Assembly: GCF_004345365.1 (NCBI RefSeq)
Contig: NZ_SLVF01000014.1
Location: 186,001-250,000, forward strand
Direction: 5' to 3'
Origin: Kribbella sp. VKM Ac-2568
GTDB lineage: Bacteria > Actinomycetota > Actinomycetes > Propionibacteriales > Kribbellaceae
Length of the DNA: 64,000 nt
Part shown: positions 42,911 through 50,587 of the stretch, one piece after another
Numbering within the stretch: position 1 is the stretch's first letter
Layout of the letters: each line of letters begins with the position of its first letter
Position numbers and translations under genes: made by a program
Notes under the pieces: model-generated
The model's input: the letters and a program-made list of their open reading frames with translations, nothing else
What the model was told of the DNA's origin: nothing
The model's database searches: none

Positions 42911-45463
42911 TTAGTGGGTGGGGAGGTTGGCTCGGGTGTCTGGGGTTAGCGGGGTTAGGAGGTCGGGGGCGGCTGTGAGGGTGAGGTTGGTCGGGTCCAG
43001 GAGGTGGGGGTGGAGGGCGTAGACCTCGGCGCCGGCTTTGGGGTCGATGTCGCCGGTGATGACGGCGATGAAGTCGGCGCGGTTGGCTGCGTCGAGGTCC
43101 CAGTAGCGGTCGGGTTCGAGGCGGGCGGTGAGGCGGCGAGCGAAGTCGGGGAGCTCCTCGGAATCGCCGCGGAGGTATCCGACCACCGAGCCGTCGGCGC
43201 AGCGGACGACCACCTCGTCCGTCCGGGCCGCCGCGTGCCAGCAGCACACTTCCCACAGGCTCACCCGGTCGCCGGCACCGTGTACCTCCTCGATCGTCGC
43301 CGCCATCAGTGCGACCTGCGGCGCGTACCGCGCGATGCCGTGCCCGTACCCTGCGGCGCTGAGGTTCACGTCGTACCAGCGGAGTTCCTTGGTATGCAGG
43401 TCGACGCCGAACGGCAGCAGGATCTTGGCCGGCCCGGTCAGGTCGAACCGGTCCTCCACCGCGGCAGGGTCGAACAGCCCGGACGGCTGCCGCATGATTC
43501 CTATCAAGCCGCGCTCGAGCTCGCTGAACGACACGTCGTTGTAGCTGAAGACCACCGGCAGCACGTGGCGCCCGCCCACCCGGCGCAACGCGACCAGGTC
43601 GAGGTCGACGAACTCCGTCGATCCCTGCGGCCCGGGCGCCGACGTGAGGTTGCCCGAGTGCACCAACGCGTCCTGGTCGAACCTGAGCCGCGTGTAGTCG
43701 CACAGCCCGAGAAACGCCCACTCCTCGTCGAACACCGCGACCGAGAGGTCCAGGTCGACTCGCCGCCCGGCCGGCTCCACCCAGTGCACGAACAGCCGCA
43801 ACAACTCGTCCTGCGAGATCGGCGCCGCACTACCCCGCGTCATCCGCAGCAACGTGGACGACGCGCTCCGCCCAGAAGCAGGCGCAGCCAGCCGCGCCAA
43901 CTCCTCGTCCAGGAACGCCCGCCGTACCCGCGGCAAGGAAGTTGCCCGACGCAACAACTCACCGACCAGTACTGCGGCCAGCGATGCGGCGAGTTCCGCA
44001 GGCAGCGGTTCGCGATCATCCACGGAGGTCCAGATCCGGGTCGTTCCGCCGCGCGGGAAGAACAGCCGGAGGTCACCCGGCGGCGTTCGGACCTGGCCGA
44101 GTGCGGCGGTCAACACGAAAGGCGACACGTCCGAGACAGCCGTAGCGACTGCCTCCACCAGTGAGCCGTGCGCGTCCACCGGCAGTGCACGAGCGAGCTG
44201 GACCAGTCGGCGGACCATCTCCCCCGGCCGCGTCCGCAACAGATTCAACGCGAGATCGGCCCGCTCGGCCGCGAACGCCCCCTCGACCCGACTGGCGAAG
44301 GTGTTCATCCTCAGCCGTCCACCTTCGAGCCGGACGACGGGATGCTTTGCCGCCTCGCTGAGGACCGCGCGACCGGTCGGGCTCGTGGCATCCAGGGTGG
44401 TTCCGCGCAGCACGGCGAAGGCGAGGGCGGCGACCGGATAGCGGTCGGCGAACTCGAAGGGATGCAGGTTCTCCCCGACGCGTTTCCAGGCGCGGTGATG
44501 GCGCAGCATGTCCTCGACGAGTTGCTCCACCGGCATTCGGTCGAGCCGCGCAAGCACGGTCCGGCGAATCCCCCGCGCCAACGACTGGCGCCGTACAGGT
44601 GGGTTGCGAAGACCGGGATCAGCGCCCATCAGCGCATAGAGGAGTCGCAACGCATCGGTCGCGGTCTCGACGAGCTCGTCAACCAACGAGGGGAACCGCG
44701 GCATCAACAGCGCGAGCACCAGCGCACGCGTCTCCCGGACCGGGATCGTGTCCGACAGCCAGGACGGGTCGGCTTCGGACAAGAGCACCCGGAGGTCAGC
44801 ACGGTCGCCGGCCGACAGCGGCGTCCGACGAGCGAGAAGTTCGGAGGCTGTCGTCCGATCGGCATCGGCCGGCGCCAGGGTCAGCAGTCGGAGACGATCG
44901 GCACGACCCGGAGTGGTCACCTCGTCGAAGGACGGCTCGAGGAACGGATCGTCCGGATCGAGGTGCCGCAGACAGATCGGGCACGCGCTGAAGTCGGCTC
45001 CGTCCCAGCACGAGCGACAGACCAGGTGTGCGCAGGGCGATACCGGCTGGACCGTCTCCACCTCACCACACAGCACACAGGGCTGCTCGGGCTCCTGCAG
45101 CAGCCGCGCAAAGACTCTGTCGATGTAGAAGGTCTCTGTGTTGCCCGGCACGCTCTCGGGGAAGCCCCGGAACAGCGGTACGTGATCGGCCGCGGCGCCC
45201 GACTCTGCGTCGAGCACGTCCAGCAGTTCACGACCGAACCCGGTCAACGCGAAGGCGTTCAGTCCGGCGCAGTGCCGGTAGACAGTCGCCGAGAGCAGGA
45301 AGCCACGCTGGATCAGCTCGGCCTGCAACGCGGCCAGCCCCGCCTGCGTCGTGAGTGGATGCCGCAGCCACTGCCACGCGGACCGGCGTACGGGTGGGGT
45401 GAGACGGGCGGCGTCGACCAGTCGACGGCGGCGCAGCAGGACCGCCGCTAGTGCGTCAGGCAT
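42911..45463 (-). CDS. RING-finger protein with TerD-like C-terminal domain (MXAN_6230/SCO0854 type)
   Basis: 850 residues from ATG 45463 (GGGGAGGG site). A full C3HC4 RING pattern lies at C129-x2-C132-x11-C144-x-H146-x2-C149-x2-C152-x8-C161-x2-C164. The long middle is helical. Towards the C-terminus a TerD-like beta domain appears: VDLDLSVAVFDEEWAFLGLC, HSGNLTSAPGPQG, EFVDLDLVALRR and PVVFSYNDVSF. Related proteins are known in Myxococcus and Streptomyces; RING fingers are rare in bacteria. The open frame extends upstream with Cys/Pro-rich translation I reject. Probable stress-response scaffold or protein-modifier; activity not shown. Confidence 0.87.
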   Translation of the reverse strand: MPDALAAVLLRRRRLVDAARLTPPVRRSAWQWLRHPLTTQAGLAALQAELIQRGFLLSATVYRHCAGLNAFALTGFGRELLDVLDAESGAAADHVPLFRGFPESVPGNTETFYIDRVFARLLQEPEQPCVLCGEVETVQPVSPCAHLVCRSCWDGADFSACPICLRHLDPDDPFLEPSFDEVTTPGRADRLRLLTLAPADADRTTASELLARRTPLSAGDRADLRVLLSEADPSWLSDTIPVRETRALVLALLMPRFPSLVDELVETATDALRLLYALMGADPGLRNPPVRRQSLARGIRRTVLARLDRMPVEQLVEDMLRHHRAWKRVGENLHPFEFADRYPVAALAFAVLRGTTLDATSPTGRAVLSEAAKHPVVRLEGGRLRMNTFASRVEGAFAAERADLALNLLRTRPGEMVRRLVQLARALPVDAHGSLVEAVATAVSDVSPFVLTAALGQVRTPPGDLRLFFPRGGTTRIWTSVDDREPLPAELAASLAAVLVGELLRRATSLPRVRRAFLDEELARLAAPASGRSASSTLLRMTRGSAAPISQDELLRLFVHWVEPAGRRVDLDLSVAVFDEEWAFLGLCDYTRLRFDQDALVHSGNLTSAPGPQGSTEFVDLDLVALRRVGGRHVLPVVFSYNDVSFSELERGLIGIMRQPSGLFDPAAVEDRFDLTGPAKILLPFGVDLHTKELRWYDVNLSAAGYGHGIARYAPQVALMAATIEEVHGAGDRVSLWEVCCWHAAARTDEVVVRCADGSVVGYLRGDSEELPDFARRLTARLEPDRYWDLDAANRADFIAVITGDIDPKAGAEVYALHPHLLDPTNLTLTAAPDLLTPLTPDTRANLPTH

Positions 45464-46000
45464 CGACCCTCCCCGCGAACATCGGCAACAGGAACAGCAG
45501 TGGGAACCACAGCAGGGACACAGGTGCCAGGGGCGGAGAGCGAACGCGCTACATGCCTGGTGAAGGAGAAGGAAGCACGTCCAAGAGCCGTCCCTGGCAA
45601 GAAGAACGCTACTGGGCTCCACCGACAGTTTCGGAGCCGCTCTGACGCTGGTCCGAGAGCCTGTCTGGAGGCCTGTCCTGAAGCGGCGCGACGGCCGCGG
45701 GTCCGCAGAAGGGACCGGACAAAGAAGAGGTCCAGTACCAGGGTCGGGGCCGCCCCGCCCAGACCCCGGTACCAGACGACTCCAGAGTAGAGCCGCCGGA
45801 CAAGTCCTGCGCCATCGGGCCACCCCAGTTGGCACTTATTTGCCGCCAACAAACCCTTGAATGAGTGGACCAGTGAGCACCGCTGGATCAGACCACTGGC
45901 GTGGGTTCCATCACATCGGCCGCCAGGCCCAGTCGCAGGGAAACCCTCATTGTCACGCGTGGCAGGTGTCGAGCCACGGATAGTGGTTAAGGTCTCCGGC
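45464..46000. other. Divergent intergenic region, no gene seen
   Basis: 537 bp between the RING gene and the MFS gene. Open frames exist on both strands but with improbable composition. A GC-rich imperfect inverted repeat occurs near 45740-45765. Promoters of both flanking genes must lie here; I cannot place them. Confidence 0.4.
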
Positions 46001-47245
46001 ATGGTTGGTGGGGTGGTGGAACGGGCGCGCTGGCGTGACGTGTTCGGACATGCCGAGTTCAGGGCGTTGTTCCTGGCCGGCATCCTGTCCGTCGCAGGGG
46101 ATCAGCTGGCCCGGGTGGCACTCTCCGTGTTGGTGTTCGAACGCACCGAATCCGCCGGGCTCACCGCGCTCACCTACGCCCTGACCTACGTGCCGGATCT
46201 GCTCTTCGGCCCTTTGCTGGCAGGGATCGCCGACCGGTATCCGCGGCGCCGTGTGATGATCATCACCGACCTGGCGCGCGCAGTACTGGTGGCCGCGATG
46301 GCGATCGAGGCGTTGCCGCTGATCGTCGTGATCCTGCTGCTGATCGCGCTGCAGGCCTTCGGCTCGCCGTTCAACGCGGCACGCGCCGCGACGCTGCCAG
46401 TGGTGCTGCCAGGCGACCACTACGTGCTGGGTAAGGCCGCGAACGACATGGTCGTGCAGTTCAGCCAGGTGCTGGGCTTCGGCACCGGCGGCCTTGCAGT
46501 GGTCGCAGTGGGGACGTCGGGAGGCCTACTGCTCGACTCCGGGACCTTCCTGCTGTCCGCACTGCTCATCGCTTTCGGAGTGCACGCTCGCCCGGCCCCT
46601 GCCAAGCAGGTCGACGAGCCGCGACGCAGCTACTTCGCAGACATGGCCGCAGGCGCCTCACTGGTCATCCGTACTCCGAGCCTGCGCGCGCTGATCGCTC
46701 TGGCGACCATCGCCGGGTTCTACGTCACGGTGGAGGGCCTCGCCGTCCCCTACGCCAACGAGATCGGCGGCGGTCCGAAAGCAGCGGGACTCCTGCTGGC
46801 CGCGAGCCCGGCTGGGGCGGTCGTCGGCATGTGGCTGATCACGCTGTGGCCTCCTGAGCGGCGGATGCGCCTGCTCGGGCCGCTCGCGGTCGCCGCCTGC
46901 GTCCCACTCGTGTTCTGCGCGTTCAGACCCGGACTGGTGCCGACACTTGTGCTCTGGGCGCTCTCAGGGATGGCTTCGGCCTACCATCTGCCGACCAGTG
47001 CCGCTTTCGTCCAAGCAGTACCGGACCACCAGCGGGGCCAGGCGTTCGGAGTCGCTAGTACGGCTCTGAAGGGCAGCCAGGGCCTCGGAATCCTGCTGGC
47101 CGGCCTGATCGCCGACAGGACCTCGCCATCGCTGGCACTGGCTGTGGTGGGTGCCGCGGGAGTGCTCGCGGCCCTTGTGGCGGGCACTGCCTGGGCCCGT
47201 GCCCGCCAGGGCTCGGTCGGAACCGCGGAAACAGTTACGGAATGA
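46001..47245 (+). CDS. Major facilitator superfamily transporter
   Basis: 414 residues from ATG 46001 with about twelve hydrophobic segments, the loop ADRYPRRRVMIITD between helices 2 and 3 (MFS signature A) and VVLPGDHYVLGKAANDM typical of the MFS_3/enterobactin-exporter-like branch. Probably a proton-driven drug or metabolite exporter. The longer in-frame start at 45857 adds a non-membrane, low-probability segment and is rejected. Confidence 0.9.
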   Translation: MVGGVVERARWRDVFGHAEFRALFLAGILSVAGDQLARVALSVLVFERTESAGLTALTYALTYVPDLLFGPLLAGIADRYPRRRVMIITDLARAVLVAAMAIEALPLIVVILLLIALQAFGSPFNAARAATLPVVLPGDHYVLGKAANDMVVQFSQVLGFGTGGLAVVAVGTSGGLLLDSGTFLLSALLIAFGVHARPAPAKQVDEPRRSYFADMAAGASLVIRTPSLRALIALATIAGFYVTVEGLAVPYANEIGGGPKAAGLLLAASPAGAVVGMWLITLWPPERRMRLLGPLAVAACVPLVFCAFRPGLVPTLVLWALSGMASAYHLPTSAAFVQAVPDHQRGQAFGVASTALKGSQGLGILLAGLIADRTSPSLALAVVGAAGVLAALVAGTAWARARQGSVGTAETVTE

Positions 47246-47324
47246 GCGGCCGGAGACTCAGGGAAATATCGCCGGACGCCGTCCGTAAAATGTGAGTAAA
47301 GAATTTTTCGGACTCAGCGGCGGT

Positions 47325-47478
47325 TCACCACTCGTTACCACCGGTGAACCACTCGTTACCGGGCCCGCCGGCCAGCCGGAACCACTCGTTGCCACCGCCG
47401 GTGAACCACTCGTTCCCGCCTCGGAACCACTCGTTTCCGCCGGTGAACCACTCGTTGCCGCCGCGGAACCACTCGTTG
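47325..47478. repeat. Tandem 21-bp-based DNA repeats encoding NEWF units
   Basis: On the plus strand the core AACCACTCGTT recurs at intervals of 21 bp, with one 24-bp and one 33-bp step, and varying third-codon positions. It is the coding repeat of the peptide above and not a CRISPR array. Confidence 0.85.
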
Positions 47479-47498
47479 CCGTTGCTCTTCTTGGTCAT
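47325..47498 (-). CDS. 57-residue NEWF(R/T)GG repeat peptide
   Basis: ATG 47498 with GAGAGGA ten bases upstream. After MTKKSNG the product is built of N-E-W-F-(R or T)-G-G units: seven NEW, six NEWF, with Arg and Thr alternating, one longer spacer (RLAGGPG) after the fifth, ending NEW-stop. Repeated Gly codons vary (GGC, GGA, GGG, GGT) and Arg uses CGC, CGA and CGG while the residues stay fixed, so selection acts on the peptide. No signal peptide, cysteine or membrane helix. No maturation enzyme lies next to it. Candidates: multi-core modified peptide precursor, or a self-associating aromatic repeat. Function unknown. Confidence 0.7.
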   Translation of the reverse strand: MTKKSNGNEWFRGGNEWFTGGNEWFRGGNEWFTGGGNEWFRLAGGPGNEWFTGGNEW

Positions 47499-47619
47499 GG
47501 TCTTGGATCCTCTCGTTGCCAACCGTCTGATGGAATACCTGCGCCTCGGGGATGACCTCACGTGAACAGGCAGTTACTATTCAGCAATAACCGTTCAGGT
47601 CTATCTGTGTGAGGCCACC

Positions 47620-48960
47620 ATGATTCTGATCGGTCGGAGCAAGTGGGTGCCACCCCGCCGATGGAAGCTCTGGTCGTTACCGCGTCCTGCGCTGAGCTAC
47701 GTGCTCGGTGTGGAAGCGGTCGCTGTCACGATCACCGCCCTCGCTGTGGCATTTACGCTCTCCGGCGACCATCCGGGGGTCAGGCCGTCCGAGTGGGCTG
47801 CCTTCGCCGTGCTGGCGGTCGCTTCTGTCCTCCATCTGGAGTCTGCCCGCGGAATCGAGCGGCGACGCGAGATGGCGGCGAACACTTCGCCGTACACGAA
47901 CCTGAAGAGCCTCTGGGTCTTCGCCGGGCTGCTGCTGCTCCCGCTGTCACTGGTGATCGCGCTGGTGGTCGTCTCGTACAGCTATTCCTGGATCCGTGTC
48001 TACGGGCGAACCATCGCGCACCGCAAGGTCTTCTCCGCGAGCACGTTCATCCTCGCCAGCGCCGGCGCGGCCGCCGTACTGCGGGGCGGTGGTCTGCTCA
48101 CCGAACCGCGCGTGCCGACGAGCGCCTGGACCCTGCTGGTCGTGGTCGCCGCGGCGTCCACCTGGTGGCTGCTGAATTTCGCGCTGGTGATCGGCGCGAT
48201 CCTGCTCTCCTCCCCGGACGCGTCCGCTCGCGGGGCGCTCGGGAACCTCTCCGAGCAGCTCGTGGTGGTGGCCGGGCTCGGTCTCGGCGTTGCCGTCGCC
48301 GGCCTGCAGGCGTCGTACCCCTGGATCGTGCCGATCCTGATGGTGACGGTGCTGACGCTGCACCGCGACCTGCTGCTGCCGCAGTTCCAGCGCGCCGCCG
48401 GGACCGACGTGAAGACCGGCCTCGCGACCCCGTCGTACTGGGCCAGCGCGGTGCCGGTGGAGCTCGCCCGGGCCGAGACGCTGCGCAGTACGGTCGGGCT
48501 GCTGATGCTCGACCTGGACCGGTTCAAGGAGATCAACGACACCTACGGCCACCCGGCCGGCGACCGCGCGCTGCGGGCAGTCGGCGAGAGTGTGCGGGCC
48601 GAGGTGCGGCAGGGTGACATCGTCGCCCGGGTCGGCGGCGACGAGCTTGCCGTGCTGCTGCCCGGCGCCTCCGAGACCGAGGTGCTCGAGATCGCCGAGC
48701 GGATCCGCGAGCGGCTCACCACGCTGACCGTCTCGGTCGACACCGTGTCGAATGCCAGCGCGGTCATCACCGGCGTACCGGCCTCGTTCGGGGCAGCGGT
48801 CTACCCAGCGGTCGCCGGGACGATGGACCAGTTGGTGCTCGCCGCGGACAACGCCCTGCTGACGGCGAAGCGGGCCGGCCGGAACAAGATCGTCTCCGCC
48901 CGCCCGAACCCTCCGATCGTCGGCGATCTCTCGGAGAGCCCGACCCCCGACGCCGCCTGA
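47620..48960 (+). CDS. Membrane diguanylate cyclase, GGDEL active site
   Basis: 446 residues. About seven membrane segments in the first 245 residues, then a GGDEF domain: LMLDLDRFKEINDTYGHPAGD, and ARVGGDEL at 336-343 with GGDEL in place of GGDEF. A product-inhibition I-site RxxD (RQGD) stands five residues before it. Phe-to-Leu at the last position is uncommon but can retain activity in this family. It would make cyclic di-GMP in response to a membrane signal. Divergent from the NEWF peptide gene across 121 bp. Confidence 0.9.
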   Translation: MILIGRSKWVPPRRWKLWSLPRPALSYVLGVEAVAVTITALAVAFTLSGDHPGVRPSEWAAFAVLAVASVLHLESARGIERRREMAANTSPYTNLKSLWVFAGLLLLPLSLVIALVVVSYSYSWIRVYGRTIAHRKVFSASTFILASAGAAAVLRGGGLLTEPRVPTSAWTLLVVVAAASTWWLLNFALVIGAILLSSPDASARGALGNLSEQLVVVAGLGLGVAVAGLQASYPWIVPILMVTVLTLHRDLLLPQFQRAAGTDVKTGLATPSYWASAVPVELARAETLRSTVGLLMLDLDRFKEINDTYGHPAGDRALRAVGESVRAEVRQGDIVARVGGDELAVLLPGASETEVLEIAERIRERLTTLTVSVDTVSNASAVITGVPASFGAAVYPAVAGTMDQLVLAADNALLTAKRAGRNKIVSARPNPPIVGDLSESPTPDAA

Positions 48961-49042
48961 TCCACGGCCCGCCTGATCCACTGCCCGGCCTGATCCACTG
49001 CTCGACGGCTGTCGCCGCCTGCGGCTGGCCGTCACCCACACG

Positions 49043-49070
49043 CCGCCGCCGCCGGCTCCAGCGGCGGCGG
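49043..49070. terminator. GC hairpin between converging genes
   Basis: CCGCCGCCGC, an 8-base loop, GCGGCGGCGG. It lies between the ends of the cyclase gene and the convergent gene at 49078, a good place for a bidirectional terminator. No T-tract. Confidence 0.5.
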
Positions 49071-49077
49071 TCGTCAG

Positions 49078-49431
49078 TCAGGCGTGGTCGCCGTCGAGCA
49101 GCTTGTGGAGCTCCACGATCGCGTTCTTGATGTCGTCGTAGTCCTGCTGGGCCGCCCGTGACTCCGCGCTGATCACGCCGCAGCGATGCACCCGGCGGAA
49201 GTCGCCGTACGGGAACTTGTACCGGCCCTTGGTCTCCTCCCCCAGCTCGTCGTCGACGCCGAGATACCACTGGGAGTACTCGTGCCAGCCGTGTTTCTCG
49301 AGGTACTCGTTCTCCTGCTCCGCGGTCGGCGCGTGCTCGCTCCAGTCGTCCCGCTCGTCCTTGCGGGTCTGCCCCTTCGAGATCAGATCCTTGGCGTGCT
49401 CGAAGGCATCCTTGTTCAGAGTGACGCTCAT
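49078..49431 (-). CDS. Conserved hypothetical protein
   Basis: 117 residues from ATG 49431 with GAGGAGGAGCG upstream. Charged, aromatic-rich sequence (HGWHEYSQWYLGVDDELGEE, YKFPYGDFRRVHRCG) conserved as a unit in actinobacteria as far as I recall. No catalytic motif that I can name. Soluble. Confidence 0.78.
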   Translation of the reverse strand: MSVTLNKDAFEHAKDLISKGQTRKDERDDWSEHAPTAEQENEYLEKHGWHEYSQWYLGVDDELGEETKGRYKFPYGDFRRVHRCGVISAESRAAQQDYDDIKNAIVELHKLLDGDHA

Positions 49432-49474
49432 CGCTCCTCCTCAGGGTCGCGTCACCGGTGCCCCCGAGCCGGCA

Positions 49475-50449
49475 TCAGCTAACCCTGATCAGAGCCTTGC
49501 CGAGCAGCGAGCGGTTCTCGATCGCGGCGTGTGCCTTGCCGAGTTCGTCGAGGGAGAAGGTCCGGTCGATCACCGGCACCAGGTCGACGCGCAGCACCCG
49601 CTCCAGCACGTCCACTCCGCTGATAACCACGCTCGTCGTGTCCGCGCGGAGGTCCCTGATGCCCTTCACCGTGATGCCCCGGCGCTCTGCCTCGGCTTCG
49701 TCGTACTCCGCGAAGCCGCCGCTGGGGGCACCGTGCGCGGAGAACCAGCCGCCGTCCTTCACCGTACTGAACGCGGCCGCTCCGAGCTTGCCGCCTGCCC
49801 CTTCGAAGACGACGTCCGCGCCGTCGCCGTTGATTGCCTCGAGCACCGATTTCTCCCAGCCGGGCTCGGAGTAGTCGATCACCACGTCGGCGCCCTGGGC
49901 CTTGACCAGATCGAGCTTGGCCTGGCCGCGAGCGGCGCCGATCACATGCGCGCCGGCCTTGTGCGCCAGTTGCACGAGCAGTACGCCCATGCCCCCGGCC
50001 GCTGCGGTAATCAGGACCTCCTTGCCCTGCAGATCGGGGGCCAACTGCTCGAGCAACAACGCGGTGAAGCCGTCGCCGAAGGCCGCGACCGCCGTCTCCA
50101 GGTTGAGCTCGTCAGGCACGGTGAGCAGAGAGTCCACGGGGACGACCGCCTGCTCGGCGTGCGCCCCGAAACCGGCCGTCCGGCCGATCACTGTCTTGCC
50201 GATCCAGCTGTCATCCACGCCGTCACCGACTGTGCGGACCTGCCCGCCGAGAGAGTTCCCGGGGACATACGGCGGCGTCACATCGAAGAACCCGCCGTGC
50301 TGCCCGTGCCGGATCGCGGTCTCCACGAAGATCAGGTCGGTCACCTGAACGTCGACGACGACCTCCCCCGGACCAGCAACCGGCTCCGGCCAGTCCATCG
50401 TGCGAACCACCTCCGGGCCTCCGAACTCCGTCACTACCGCTGCCCGCAT
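49475..50449 (-). CDS. Quinone oxidoreductase-type zinc-independent alcohol dehydrogenase
   Basis: 324 residues from ATG 50449. MDR superfamily: MRAAVVTEFGGPEVVRTMDW, GNSLGGQVRTVGDGVD and the NADPH fold GKEVLITAAAGGMGVLLVQL. Structural zinc cysteines are absent, as in quinone oxidoreductases. It reduces quinones or enones with NADPH. It is divergent from the helicase gene. Confidence 0.92.
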   Translation of the reverse strand: MRAAVVTEFGGPEVVRTMDWPEPVAGPGEVVVDVQVTDLIFVETAIRHGQHGGFFDVTPPYVPGNSLGGQVRTVGDGVDDSWIGKTVIGRTAGFGAHAEQAVVPVDSLLTVPDELNLETAVAAFGDGFTALLLEQLAPDLQGKEVLITAAAGGMGVLLVQLAHKAGAHVIGAARGQAKLDLVKAQGADVVIDYSEPGWEKSVLEAINGDGADVVFEGAGGKLGAAAFSTVKDGGWFSAHGAPSGGFAEYDEAEAERRGITVKGIRDLRADTTSVVISGVDVLERVLRVDLVPVIDRTFSLDELGKAHAAIENRSLLGKALIRVS

Positions 50450-50587
50450 CTGGACCACTCCATCCGTCGCTGTTCTGTGGACAAGAGCCTGCAACCTCAA
50501 CTTGAGTTCAGGTCAAGCCCCGGGTTGTCCACAGGCGAGCGTGAGGGGTGCGGAAAGCTGTCGGTACTTCGGCGTAATCTGCCGTGC

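Noticed and set aside
47325-47478. Possible CRISPR-like array
   Set aside because: Repeats are 21-bp based without unique spacers and encode one peptide with synonymous variation; no cas genes are near.
49217-50587. 457-codon N-terminal extension of the SNF2 protein
   Set aside because: It lies wholly over the oppositely oriented quinone oxidoreductase and hypothetical genes and lacks any domain; ATG 50588 starts the conserved part.
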